Below are positions 33,486 to 42,279 of a stretch of DNA of 64,000 nt, piece after piece (position 1 is the stretch's first letter; each line of letters starts with the position of its first letter). The position numbers were made by a program, and so were the translations under genes. The stretch is from Ferrovibrio sp041906005 (GTDB lineage: Bacteria > Pseudomonadota > Alphaproteobacteria > Ferrovibrionales > Ferrovibrionaceae): positions 124,001-188,000 of the forward strand of contig NZ_JAYRJY010000002.1 in assembly GCF_041906005.1 (NCBI RefSeq), given 5' to 3'. A model generated the notes under the pieces. It ran no database searches. It had not been told where the DNA came from and saw nothing but the letters and a program-made list of their open reading frames with translations.

Positions 33486-34595
33486 TCACCACGGCGCCGG
33501 ATACCGGTCGCCGAACAGGCTGTAGTACAAAGGTTTGGTTGCTTCCAGGACGCGGTCTTTCGGTTCAGGCGAAGAGGCCCAGCTGAATTCGATTTCCCAG
33601 GCGGAGTGTCCGGCCATGAAGAATCGCGCGGGTCCATCGATGAAACTGTCGCCGCTGCCTGCAGCCAGGCCAATAGCCTGCGGATACCAGGCGCCGCCGG
33701 CAATCAACCGCAGCGGTGCACTCCATGATGCCGGGTTTTCCGGTGTGCGCGAGACGGAAACGTAAACGCCTTCCTGGAGCATGTTGTGATAGCCGCCAGC
33801 GGTATGATTGAGCAGCATGACATAGGCATCGAGTTGCCGGTTGAAATGGATCGCCGGTCCCCAGAAGGCATCCGGATCGGCATGCCGCCAGCCACGCCGC
33901 ACGGGCCACAACGGGACCGGCAAACGGCCTGCAGCAGCGACCCAGTCCGAACCATTCCACAATTCAAGCGCCGAAGCCGGAGCATTGCGCGTATCGAGCG
34001 GGTAACGGGCCATGGCAATGCCCTGCGCGGCTTCGTCGGCGACATAGCTCGAAAATGCGAGATAAAAATACTGCCCTGCCCGATCCGGGACGACGCAGAA
34101 GTCGCCATAACCGCCAGCCAGGAAACCGTTGCAATATCCGATATCGGTGAGGTGGGCTGGCGCCCGCAGCATCTCGCCCAGGAAATGCCAAGACAGGCCA
34201 TCGTCATCCGACGCGATGGCGCCGATATGCGGTACGAACAGTTTAGCCGGCCCCCCAACAAATTCCTCGGCATGATACCAGCCATACAGGCGGCCCGTGC
34301 CGGGATCGCGCCAGACGGCTTCGATCCATTTGCCCAACATGGGTTCGGGTTCGTCGATCCAGCGCACGGTTTGTGGTGCCTGCCCATCCCGCAATCCGAC
34401 GTCAAAGAGTCGCCGGTAGGAATGGCCGCGCGGCTGGTAATGCGAAAAGAAGAGCAACGCGCCGTTCCGGTCACTCAGCATGGGGCTATTGGCGTCGGTG
34501 CGGGCAAAATCCGGAGTATGAAGGGTCAATGGCGCGGCCATCCGCAGCGATACCTGCAGACGGCCATCCGATATTTCGGCAATACTCTCTCCCAT
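33486..34595 (-). CDS. Predicted beta-propeller glycosidase-like protein, function unknown
   Basis: 369 residues from the ATG at 34595; an in-frame GTG at 34601 is possible. There is no signal peptide. The sequence is aromatic-rich and strand-rich, with repeated acidic blades. ASDDDGLSWHFLG matches a sialidase Asp-box (SxDxGxxW), and WYHAEEFVGG and GPAIHFNRQLDAYVMLLNHT look like the five-bladed propellers of glycosidases such as GH43, GH32 or GH130. It is divergent from the beta-glucosidase operon (47-nt gap), so a role in glycan breakdown is likely. I cannot assign a GH family. Confidence 0.6.
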   Translation of the reverse strand: MGESIAEISDGRLQVSLRMAAPLTLHTPDFARTDANSPMLSDRNGALLFFSHYQPRGHSYRRLFDVGLRDGQAPQTVRWIDEPEPMLGKWIEAVWRDPGTGRLYGWYHAEEFVGGPAKLFVPHIGAIASDDDGLSWHFLGEMLRAPAHLTDIGYCNGFLAGGYGDFCVVPDRAGQYFYLAFSSYVADEAAQGIAMARYPLDTRNAPASALELWNGSDWVAAAGRLPVPLWPVRRGWRHADPDAFWGPAIHFNRQLDAYVMLLNHTAGGYHNMLQEGVYVSVSRTPENPASWSAPLRLIAGGAWYPQAIGLAAGSGDSFIDGPARFFMAGHSAWEIEFSWASSPEPKDRVLEATKPLYYSLFGDRYPAPW

Positions 34596-34642
34596 CGCCA
34601 CAGCCTAACCGATCACTGGGCTGGCACAGAAGGCCTGAATAC

Positions 34643-35995
34643 ATGAATCAACTATCAGCCCGCCCCACCGAGACGTTTATCTGGGGTGTCTCCACCTCCT
34701 CTTACCAGATCGAAGGGGCCACCAAGGCCGATGGCCGGGGGGCCAGCATCTGGGATACCTTCTGCCAGCAGAAGGGCCGTATTGCGAACGGCGATACCGG
34801 CGACATCGCCTGCGATCACTATCACCGCTTTCCCGAAGACATCGCGCTGATGCGCGAAATGGGTGTGAAGGCTTATCGTTTTTCGGTGGCCTGGCCGCGC
34901 CTGCTGCCTACCGGCCGGGGCCATTTCAACGAGCCGGGCGCCGCCTTTTACGACCGGCTGATAGACGGACTGCTCGAGGCCGGTATCGAGCCATGGCTCT
35001 GCCTGTATCACTGGGATCTGCCCCAGGCACTTGATGACGAAGGCGGCTGGCTCAGCCGCGATGCCGCAGGCTGGTTTGCCGATTACGCGACCCTGGTGGC
35101 CCGGCGCTATGGTGATCGGGTGAAGCGTTTCGCCACCTTCAACGAACCCGGGGTGTTCGCCCTGTTTGGCTTCGGTTTTGGCTGGCAGCCGCCCGGCGTT
35201 ATCGATGCCGACGCCCATCGCAAAGCGATCCATCACGTCAATCTGGCGCATGGCGCGGCCGTCGACGCCCTGCGATCCGGGGTATCCGGTGCGAGCATCG
35301 GCGTGATCCACAATATGCAACCCTGCCTGCCGGCTTCGGCCGCATTGGAAGACCTGACCGCTGCCGCGCGGCTGCACATGCACTGGAATCAGGCATTCCC
35401 GGATCCGCAAATCCTCGGCTATTACCCGAAAACACTGGCCGAAGAACTGGCGCCCCAGATCGCCCCTGGCGACATGGCGCGCATCTGCCGGCCGCTCGAC
35501 TGGCTTGGCATCAATCACTATTCCCCGATATACGCCCGCGGCGACAAGGAGGCGCCGCTTGGCTACGCCTGGGCCGGACCACCGGCCGGCATGCCGCAAT
35601 CCGAGATTGGCTGGCAGGTACAGCCCGATGCATTCCGCGACATTCTGCTGGATGCCTCGAAACGCTATCGCCTGCCCATCTTTGTGACCGAGAACGGTAC
35701 CGGCGGCCGCGACCAACTCGATCACGCCGGCGGGGTGAAAGACCAGCATCGCATCGACTATCTGAATGCCTATATCAGCGCCATGCAGACGGCCATTGCC
35801 GCCGGTGCGGATGTGCGCGGTTATTTCGTCTGGTCACTGCTGGATAACTTTGAATGGGGTGCCGGCTACGGCGACCGTTTCGGCCTGGTTTATGTCGATT
35901 ACCCCACCCTGCGCCGCATCCCAAAAGCCTCTGCACGCTGGTATGCAGACCGGATCGCACGCGAAACCGCAACCCATCCAGCCAGCAGACCATGA
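34643..35995 (+). CDS. GH1 family beta-glucosidase
   Basis: 450 residues, full length, from the ATG at 34643 (AGAAGG upstream). It is a retaining glycosidase: acid/base E168 in TFNEP and nucleophile E350 in VTENG, plus the N-terminal FIWGVSTSSYQIEGA and the aglycone-site WSLLDNFEWGAGY. No secretion signal is present, so it cleaves imported cellobiose or aryl-beta-glucosides in the cytoplasm. It overlaps the glucokinase gene by 4 nt (ATGA), so released glucose is phosphorylated by its operon partner. Confidence 0.95.
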   Translation: MNQLSARPTETFIWGVSTSSYQIEGATKADGRGASIWDTFCQQKGRIANGDTGDIACDHYHRFPEDIALMREMGVKAYRFSVAWPRLLPTGRGHFNEPGAAFYDRLIDGLLEAGIEPWLCLYHWDLPQALDDEGGWLSRDAAGWFADYATLVARRYGDRVKRFATFNEPGVFALFGFGFGWQPPGVIDADAHRKAIHHVNLAHGAAVDALRSGVSGASIGVIHNMQPCLPASAALEDLTAAARLHMHWNQAFPDPQILGYYPKTLAEELAPQIAPGDMARICRPLDWLGINHYSPIYARGDKEAPLGYAWAGPPAGMPQSEIGWQVQPDAFRDILLDASKRYRLPIFVTENGTGGRDQLDHAGGVKDQHRIDYLNAYISAMQTAIAAGADVRGYFVWSLLDNFEWGAGYGDRFGLVYVDYPTLRRIPKASARWYADRIARETATHPASRP

Positions 35996-36954
35996 CCCGC
36001 GGTAAAAGATTTCTGCTCGGCGACATTGGCGGCACCAATCTGCGTTTTACGCTGGCCGCGCAGGGGAAATGCAGCCCGATCACCACACTGCATCGCGCCG
36101 ATTACGGCGGCCTTGGCGACGCCATCGCCGCCTATCTTGATGCATCAGATTCTCCTCCGCCGGACAAAGCGGTGCTGGCGATTGCCGGGCCATTACAGAA
36201 CGACCATGTCGTGATGACCAATACGGGTTGGCCGGTCGATGCCAGGCAATTGCAGGATCGCCTGAAAATCTCTTCCGTGCATCTGGTGAACGATTTCGTT
36301 GCCACCGCCTGGTCTTTGCCAAGCCTGTCGGCCGCTGACATTCATCAGATCAATGGAGCACGGGCAGATCCCGGCGGCGTGAAAGTGGTTTGTGGTCCCG
36401 GCACCGGCCTTGGCGTCAGCGCCTTTGTTCCGGACGAACGCGGAGGAGGCACCGTAATCTCCAGCGAAGCCGGCCATATCACATTGGCTGCGCAAAATGC
36501 CGAGGAAGACTCGGTCCTCGCCCAATTGCGGACGTGGTTCGGGCATGTATCGGCAGAACGGGCTTTATCCGGCCCCGGTTTGGAGAACCTGCATCGCGCC
36601 CTGGCCACCGTGTCGCACCAGGACGTCGCGGCTCATACAGCCGTCGGTATCGTTGCCGCAGCCCGTGAAAAAAACTGCGACCTGTGTGTCCGTACGGTGA
36701 GCCTGTTTTGCCAATTATTGGGGGGGTTTGCCGGCGATATGGCCTTGGCTTTCGGCGCCCGCGGCGGGATTTTTCTTGCCGGTGGAATCCTGCCGCACAT
36801 GGTCGACCTGCTGGAGGCATCCGCTTTCCGGGAACGGTTTGAGACCAAAGGGCGGCTTCGCGAGTATCTCGCGCCGCTGCCAGTATACGCGATTCTGCAT
36901 CCCGAACCTGCTATTCTGGGTTTGCAGGCCATGATCGCGGCCGAAGCCCTTTAG
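35992..36954 (+). CDS. glk: Glucokinase
   Basis: 320 residues from the ATG at 35992. It belongs to the bacterial glucokinase (Glk, PF02685-type) family: phosphate loop LLGDIGGTNLRF at the N-terminus, GPGTGLGVSAFV near 134, substrate-site SEAGHITLA and a C-terminal AGGILPHMVDLL. It makes glucose-6-phosphate from the glucose released by the GH1 enzyme. The next gene begins 11 nt later, so the three probably share a transcript. Confidence 0.95.
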   Translation: MTRGKRFLLGDIGGTNLRFTLAAQGKCSPITTLHRADYGGLGDAIAAYLDASDSPPPDKAVLAIAGPLQNDHVVMTNTGWPVDARQLQDRLKISSVHLVNDFVATAWSLPSLSAADIHQINGARADPGGVKVVCGPGTGLGVSAFVPDERGGGTVISSEAGHITLAAQNAEEDSVLAQLRTWFGHVSAERALSGPGLENLHRALATVSHQDVAAHTAVGIVAAAREKNCDLCVRTVSLFCQLLGGFAGDMALAFGARGGIFLAGGILPHMVDLLEASAFRERFETKGRLREYLAPLPVYAILHPEPAILGLQAMIAAEAL

Positions 36955-36965
36955 GAGCCCAACCG

Positions 36966-38828
36966 GTGCAGCCGCCCGACAGCAATCGCAAACCGCGGGT
37001 CACGTCCATCGGACTGACATCGGACTTCCTGCATCTTGCGCGACCATACTGGGGCGGACCCGAACGGTGGACGGCCTGGTTTCTGCTGATCGCCATCATA
37101 GTGCTGGCGGTGGCACAGGTGCTGCTGGCCATCCGGCTGAATTTATGGAATGCCGACTTGTTCGACGCACTGGAACGCCGCTCGATGGAAGGCTTCATGC
37201 GTCAGGTGGTTGTTTTCGTCGTGATCGTACTGGGCACGATGGCCGTCAATGCCGTGCACCTTCACCTCAAGCGCAAGCTGCAACTCGGCTGGCGCGAATG
37301 GCTCACCGCCCGGCTGGTCAATGAATGGATGCAGGACGGCCGGCAATTCCGGCTGGCGATGATACCCGGCAACCACAGCAACCCTGACGGCCGGATCGCC
37401 GAGGATATCCGTATCGCCACCGAAGCAGCCGTCGATCTGTTCCACTCGCTGATCTATTGCATCCTGCTGCTGGTCAGTTTCATCGGCATATTGTGGGGCC
37501 TGTCCGGCAGCCTCCCCGTGCATGTTGACGGTTTCGAATTCGATCTGCCCGGCCATATGGTCTGGCTGGCTTTCCTCTATTCCGGTGTTGGTTCAGCCCT
37601 GGCGCTGTTCATCGGCCGCACGCTGGTATCGGCCGCCGACCTGCGCCAGACGGTGGAAGCTGATTTGCGTTATGCGCTGGGTCGCAGTCGCGAGAATGCC
37701 GAAGCGATAGCCATTGCCAGGGGCGAAGCCGACGAACGGGGCTTCCTGCTGCGTCTGTTTTCGCCGGTGGCTGAATCATGGCACAACCAGACGTCTGGGT
37801 TGCGCCGGCTGATCCTGTTTTCGTCGGCCTACAGCACCGTCGCGACTGTCTTCCCCATCCTGGTCAGCACGCCGCGGTATCTGTTGGGAGAAATCAGCCT
37901 GGGCGGCCTGATGCAGACGGCGCAGGCTTTCCAGCAGGCTACCTCGGCGCTGTCCTGGCCGATCGACAATTTTCCGCGTCTGGCCGAATTGCGCGCGTCG
38001 GCTGAACGCGTTCTGGAACTGCATAACGCAGTCACCGAAACCGAGGCGCGAGCCGCAGCCGAACAATCCGCGCAGCGCATCATCGTCGCCACCAGTGAAA
38101 AACCGGTCCTGTTCTTCCATGACGTGACACTGGCAGAGCCAGACCAACGTATTCTCGCCACCGGCCTGTCGCTGAGCATCCAGAAGGGCGAGCGCGTACT
38201 GCTGACCGGCGATCAGCATGCCGCGGCCATATTGTGCAAGGCCGTGGCCGGCGTATGGCCTTGGGGCAGCGGGCGGATCGAGGTGCCGGTGGAACCGCTT
38301 GCCCTGCTGCCGCAACGCCCCTACATGCCGCCGGGCACTTTACGCCATGCCCTGCTCTATCCTGAAACACCGACCCAGGCTGATGACGCCACGCTAGCCG
38401 AGACCCTTCGCCATGTTGGCCTTGAATTCCTCGTGCCGCAACTGGATGCGGAAGCCGAATTGAGCCAGATCCTCAGTCCCGGCGATTTGCAACGGATCGG
38501 CTTTGCCCGGCTGCTGCTCCACCGTCCATCGTGGATTCTGATCGATCAGGCGACGGATGGGATGGATGAACAATCCGAACTTGCGCTTATGCATATCCTT
38601 GGTGACATGCTGCCCGAGACCACCATCCTGGCAGTCGGCCATCACAGCGGCCAGAATGGTTTTTTTACGCGCCATTTACAGCTGCAGCGCTCCGAAGCCG
38701 GTATGGTTCTGCTGCAGGAAGACCAGCACCATGAAACGAGGACAACGCCGCCCAAACAGCGGCTTGGCCTAGCCAGCCGGATCGGCCGTCTGATCGATCT
38801 GGTCCGCGCCGGCTTCGGCGAGGGCTGA
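36966..38828 (+). CDS. SbmA/BacA-like ABC protein with degenerate ATPase domain
   Basis: 620 residues. The first 330 form an ABC_membrane_2-type membrane domain (RLNLWNADLFDALERRSMEGF, TARLVNEWMQDGRQFRL), as in YddA/BacA-related transporters. The last 250 are an ABC ATPase domain with defects. The Walker A position (415-423) reads GDQHAAAIL with no GKS/T. Walker B reads ILIDQAT, so the catalytic Glu is Q528. The signature LSPGDLQRIGFARLL and H-loop AVGHH are partly kept. It cannot be a normal ATP-driven pump unless it pairs with an active subunit. It is co-transcribed with beta-glucosidase and glucokinase genes. Confidence 0.85.
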   Translation: MQPPDSNRKPRVTSIGLTSDFLHLARPYWGGPERWTAWFLLIAIIVLAVAQVLLAIRLNLWNADLFDALERRSMEGFMRQVVVFVVIVLGTMAVNAVHLHLKRKLQLGWREWLTARLVNEWMQDGRQFRLAMIPGNHSNPDGRIAEDIRIATEAAVDLFHSLIYCILLLVSFIGILWGLSGSLPVHVDGFEFDLPGHMVWLAFLYSGVGSALALFIGRTLVSAADLRQTVEADLRYALGRSRENAEAIAIARGEADERGFLLRLFSPVAESWHNQTSGLRRLILFSSAYSTVATVFPILVSTPRYLLGEISLGGLMQTAQAFQQATSALSWPIDNFPRLAELRASAERVLELHNAVTETEARAAAEQSAQRIIVATSEKPVLFFHDVTLAEPDQRILATGLSLSIQKGERVLLTGDQHAAAILCKAVAGVWPWGSGRIEVPVEPLALLPQRPYMPPGTLRHALLYPETPTQADDATLAETLRHVGLEFLVPQLDAEAELSQILSPGDLQRIGFARLLLHRPSWILIDQATDGMDEQSELALMHILGDMLPETTILAVGHHSGQNGFFTRHLQLQRSEAGMVLLQEDQHHETRTTPPKQRLGLASRIGRLIDLVRAGFGEG

Positions 38829-38892
38829 TCCAGATCAACGCCGGTCCACCGGCAGCCAGCTATAAATCCGTCTCAGCAGTCAGTGCCGACGG

Positions 38893-39585
38893 ATGACGCG
38901 GATGACGCCTGGGAGAAAACAACAGGGGCAATATACGGAAGAGCTGGTGGCCATTCCGCCATTCGGGCTTGAAGGGTTGCTTGTGCGACCGACCGAATGC
39001 CGTGCCGTGATCGTATTTGCCCATGGCAGTGGCAGCAGCCGCCACAGCCCCCGCAATCAGCATGTGGCGACCGCACTCCAGCAGGCAGGATTTGGCACTC
39101 TGTTATTCGATCTTCTGATGGAATCCGAGGCTGGCAATCGCAATCTTGTTTTCGATATCGAGCTGCTGGCCGAACGTTTGATGCTGGCCACGAGCTGGTT
39201 GAGCCACCGCATGGAGCGCGTTGCCCCACGTATCGGATATTTCGGCGCCAGTACCGGCGCGGCTGCCGCCCTGGTGGCCGCCAGCCAGCCGGATTGTCCT
39301 GTTGGCGCCATCGTCAGTCGTGGCGGCCGGCCCGATCTGGCCGGCGCGGCGTTGCCGCTGGTGACGGCCCCCACCTTGCTGATCGTCGGTAGCCTGGATC
39401 GTGAAGTGCTGGGCCTCAACCGCCAGGCCATGGCGCATATGCATTGCACGACCAAATTGCAGATCGTGCAGGGTGCCACGCATCTGTTCGAGGAACCCGG
39501 TACCCTCGATCAGGCAATCGGCCATGCCAGCACATGGTTCAGCCACCATCTATTGCAAAGCGAGGCGGCGGATGTTCCTGGATAG
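38893..39585 (+). CDS. Alpha/beta hydrolase (dienelactone hydrolase-like)
   Basis: 230 residues with no signal peptide. The serine nucleophile elbow is GASTG in YFGASTGAAAALVAA, the oxyanion strand is VIVFAHGSGSSRHSPRN, the acid lies in GSLDREVL and the His in QGATHLFEEPG. It resembles dienelactone hydrolase-like proteins that are often fused to, or encoded beside, a phosphoribosyltransferase. Here the two genes overlap by 14 nt. Substrate is unknown. The start could be 38893 or 38902; neither has a strong ribosome site. Confidence 0.8.
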   Translation: MTRMTPGRKQQGQYTEELVAIPPFGLEGLLVRPTECRAVIVFAHGSGSSRHSPRNQHVATALQQAGFGTLLFDLLMESEAGNRNLVFDIELLAERLMLATSWLSHRMERVAPRIGYFGASTGAAAALVAASQPDCPVGAIVSRGGRPDLAGAALPLVTAPTLLIVGSLDREVLGLNRQAMAHMHCTTKLQIVQGATHLFEEPGTLDQAIGHASTWFSHHLLQSEAADVPG

Positions 39586-40216
39586 AAACGAGGCTGGGCA
39601 GAAACTGGCGAAACGACTGCTGGACATGAAAGATGAAAAGCCGGTTGTCCTCGCGCTGCCACGCGGTGGCGTTCCGGTTGCAACCGAAGTCGCCGCGGCG
39701 CTGGAGGCACCGCTGGATCTGTTGCTGGTGCGCAAGATCGGTGCGCCACACCATGCCGAACTGGCCGTGGCTGCCGTAGCCGATGGCCAGAAACCCAGGC
39801 TGGTGGTGAACCGTGAAGTGGCCGACAGCCTGAATGTCGACGATGACTACCTGCGCGCCGCCGCTCAGCGCGAACTTGCCGAGATCGAGCGCCGTCGCAA
39901 ACGCTACGATATTGGCCAGCCGCATCCCGATGTGAACGGGCGCACCGTTATCGTGGTGGATGACGGCATTGCCACGGGCGCGACGGCCAAGGCGGCCCTC
40001 ATGTTGCTGCGCGCGGCCCAACCGAAATCCATCATTCTGGCGATTCCCGTGGCCTCAGCCGCAACGCTGGAAGAATTCAAGGGGCTGGCCGACCGCATCG
40101 TCTGCCTGGAAACGCCAGCGGATTTTTACGCCGTCGGCGCGCATTACCATGAATTTCCACAGGTATCGGATGAGCAGGTGATCAAATTGCTCAAGTCCGC
40201 GGCACCCCCTGTTTAG
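39572..40216 (+). CDS. Phosphoribosyltransferase-domain protein
   Basis: 214 residues from the ATG at 39572, inside the end of the hydrolase gene. The PRPP-binding loop is VIVVDDGIATGATAKAAL (near 130), preceded by ALPRGGVPVATEVA and LLVRKIGAPHHAELAVAA. This family groups with PRTase proteins linked to dienelactone hydrolases, not with nucleotide salvage enzymes. The acceptor is unknown. Genetic coupling suggests the two enzymes act on the same metabolite. Confidence 0.8.
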   Translation: MFLDRNEAGQKLAKRLLDMKDEKPVVLALPRGGVPVATEVAAALEAPLDLLLVRKIGAPHHAELAVAAVADGQKPRLVVNREVADSLNVDDDYLRAAAQRELAEIERRRKRYDIGQPHPDVNGRTVIVVDDGIATGATAKAALMLLRAAQPKSIILAIPVASAATLEEFKGLADRIVCLETPADFYAVGAHYHEFPQVSDEQVIKLLKSAAPPV

Positions 40217-40295
40217 GTTTCGATCTGCATCTTGCATCCGAGGCGGCAGGACCGCATTTTGGGCGCCCAGACGATTGTTGAGCCGGTGCGCCCCC

Positions 40296-41120
40296 ATGAC
40301 TGCCGCCCCCGACCTTTCCAGCCTGACCGAATTGCTGGCCATCATGGCCAAGCTGCGCGACCCCGATGGCGGCTGCCCCTGGGACCTGGAGCAGACTTTT
40401 GCCACCATCGCACCCTACACGATCGAGGAAGCCTATGAGGTCGAGGATGCCATCGCCCGCAATGATATCGCCGGGCTGAAGGACGAGTTGGGCGACCTGT
40501 TGCTGCAGGTGGTGTTTCACAGCCGGATGGCGGAAGAAGCCGGTCACTTTTCCTTCACCGATGTAGCGGCCGGTATCAGCGACAAGATGATCCGGCGGCA
40601 CCCGCATGTCTTCGGCGACGTCTCTGCGGATCGTCCGGATGCCGTCAGCGCCAATTGGGAAAGCATCAAGGCGGCCGAACGCGCGGCTAAACCAGAGAGC
40701 TCGAAAGACGATGTGTCGCCGGTGTTGGCCGGTGTCACGGCAGGTCTTCCCGCCCTGCTGCGGGCCGTGAAATTGCAGAACCGCGCCGCGCGCGTTGGCT
40801 TTGACTGGCCCGATAAACGACCAGTGATCGAAAAGATCAAGGAAGAACTACAGGAACTGGAACACGAGATCGCATCAGGCAATGCGGAAGCCACTGCCGA
40901 AGAATTCGGCGACTTCCTTTTTGTGGTGGCCAATCTGGCACGTCACCTGAAGCTCGACCCGGAAGACTGCTTGCGCGCCGCGAACCGCAAATTCGAACGC
41001 CGCTTCACCGCCATGGAAAAAATCCTGCACGACGAAGGCAAGGCGTTGACCGATTGCAACCTTGCGGCCATGGATGCCGCCTGGAACATCGTGAAGAAAA
41101 AAGAAAAAAGCGGCTCCTGA
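40296..41120 (+). CDS. mazG: Nucleoside triphosphate pyrophosphohydrolase MazG
   Basis: 274 residues from the ATG at 40296; an upstream TTG at 40275 is less likely. It has two MazG domains: the first with the metal site EEAYEVEDAI...KDELGDLLLQVVFH (near 45-70), the second with EELQELEHEI...EEFGDFLFVVANLARH (near 188-215). It hydrolyses NTPs or dNTPs to NMP and PPi, cleaning damaged nucleotides and affecting (p)ppGpp. This is the housekeeping form, not a toxin-antitoxin part. Confidence 0.95.
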   Translation: MTAAPDLSSLTELLAIMAKLRDPDGGCPWDLEQTFATIAPYTIEEAYEVEDAIARNDIAGLKDELGDLLLQVVFHSRMAEEAGHFSFTDVAAGISDKMIRRHPHVFGDVSADRPDAVSANWESIKAAERAAKPESSKDDVSPVLAGVTAGLPALLRAVKLQNRAARVGFDWPDKRPVIEKIKEELQELEHEIASGNAEATAEEFGDFLFVVANLARHLKLDPEDCLRAANRKFERRFTAMEKILHDEGKALTDCNLAAMDAAWNIVKKKEKSGS

Positions 41121-41279
41121 TTCAACAGTCAGTTGGCCGTATTCCCGCCACATCTTGGTCGCAGAATGACCTCGGCATTTCCACAGCCTGGCCACAGGCT
41201 TTGATTATTCTCTGAAAACTCAGGCGCACGCTGTAGTCCAGCAGGGTCTGTAAACGTGAAAGTTCCCGCCTTTTCACAG

Positions 41280-41304
41280 GGAACCATCCCCGCGTCTGCG
41301 GGTT
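41280..41304 (+). promoter_or_regulatory. Candidate EcfG (general stress sigma) promoter of the csbD cluster
   Basis: GGAAC at 41280-41284 is separated by exactly 16 nt from GGTT at 41301-41304. The alphaproteobacterial EcfG consensus is GGAAC-N16/17-CGTT, so this is a one-base mismatch, 41 bases before the first CsbD start. The same bases also contain CCCGC-GTCT-GCGGG-TTTT (41288-41304), a short terminator-like hairpin that could instead end mazG transcription. Confidence 0.55.
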
Positions 41305-41344
41305 TTCATCACGTTCCACAATTCATATTCAAAGGAGGTTTTGC

Positions 41345-41629
41345 ATGCGCAAGATCGCTGTTGCCGCCATTTCCGCGATCGCCCTTCTGGCTGCCGCTCC
41401 GCCTGCGGCTGTATACGCCGCCAGTGGCACCTGGGATCAGGTTGAAGGCAACTGGAACCAGTTTGCCGGCAAGGTGAAGCAGCGCTGGGGCAAGCTCACC
41501 GACAACGACATCACCGTGATCAACGGCAAGCGCCAGGAACTGGTCGGCAAGATCCAGGAACGCTACGGCATCGCCAAGAACGAGGCCGAAAAACAGGTGG
41601 ACGAATGGGAGAAAGCCCAGTCCAAGTAA
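41345..41629 (+). CDS. CsbD-family stress protein with signal peptide
   Basis: 94 residues. Residues 1-25 form a signal peptide (MRKIAVAAISAIALLAAAPPAAVYAA), which is unusual because CsbD proteins are normally small cytoplasmic stress proteins. The mature part is a complete CsbD domain: WDQVEGNWNQFAGKVKQRWGKLTDNDI and LVGKIQERYGI. A perfect AAAGGAGG ribosome site lies 7 nt upstream. Expression under general stress is likely from the upstream promoter. The molecular function of CsbD is not known. Confidence 0.88.
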   Translation: MRKIAVAAISAIALLAAAPPAAVYAASGTWDQVEGNWNQFAGKVKQRWGKLTDNDITVINGKRQELVGKIQERYGIAKNEAEKQVDEWEKAQSK

Positions 41630-41673
41630 CGGCATCCCGATATCACATCAAACCAATTTGAGGAGACTGCATC

Positions 41674-41940
41674 ATGCCGAATACAGGAAAACGCGTGGAA
41701 GCCAATGTGAAAGCCGCCCTGCCGTCGTGGGATCGCATCGCGGGCAACTGGAAACAGTTTTCCGGCAAGGCCCGTGAACGCTGGGGCGAACTGACGGATG
41801 ACGACATCGCCGTCATCAATGGTCGGCGCGAGCAACTGGTGGGCAAAATCCAGGAACGCTACGGCATCATCACCGATCAGGCGGAACGCCAGGTTGCCGA
41901 TTGGCTGAACGACCTGTCGCACACCGAACGCCGCCACTGA
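41674..41940 (+). CDS. CsbD-family stress protein, cytoplasmic paralogue
   Basis: 88 residues without a signal peptide. WDRIAGNWKQFSGKARERWGELTDDDI and LVGKIQERYGI match the upstream copy almost residue for residue, so the pair is a tandem duplication in which one copy gained or lost export. A GAGGAG ribosome site precedes the ATG at 41674. The genes are 44 nt apart and likely co-transcribed. Confidence 0.88.
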   Translation: MPNTGKRVEANVKAALPSWDRIAGNWKQFSGKARERWGELTDDDIAVINGRREQLVGKIQERYGIITDQAERQVADWLNDLSHTERRH

Positions 41941-41967
41941 GTCTCATTGAACTCAAGGAGTAGAGTT

Positions 41968-42279
41968 ATGGCCCGCATGATCCGACAAAACCAAACCGCT
42001 GCCGCTGAAGCCGACCTGGCCGAGTTGCGCGAGCAGGTCTCCGATATCGGCACCCAGCTTGGTGCCCTGATCTCCCGCGCCAAGAAGGAGGGCACCGCAC
42101 TGGCCGAGGCCGAATTATCGGAATTGCAGAGCCGCATTCAGTCGCTGGCCGGCGACTGGAAAGATCGCGGCCGTGAAGCCCTCGGTCGAGTCGAGGAAAC
42201 GGTGAAGGAGCATCCGGGCTCCAGCCTGCTGGCGGCTTTCGCCGCAGGCGCCGCCCTCACCCTGTTGCTGCGCAAATAA
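41968..42279 (+). CDS. DUF883/YqjD-like membrane-anchored protein
   Basis: 103 residues from the ATG at 41968, preceded by AAGGAG; an in-frame ATG at 41947 lacks one. A long amphipathic helical region (15-75) leads to a C-terminal membrane anchor, EHPGSSLLAAFAAGAALTLLLRK, the DUF883 hallmark. In E. coli the homologue YqjD tethers ribosomes to the membrane in stationary phase. Its stop codon shares a base with the next gene's ATG. Confidence 0.85.
   Translation: MARMIRQNQTAAAEADLAELREQVSDIGTQLGALISRAKKEGTALAEAELSELQSRIQSLAGDWKDRGREALGRVEETVKEHPGSSLLAAFAAGAALTLLLRK

Noticed and set aside
40296..41120. MazG as part of a toxin-antitoxin module
   Set aside because: No MazE/MazF-like gene is nearby, and the two-domain 274-residue protein is the housekeeping pyrophosphohydrolase.
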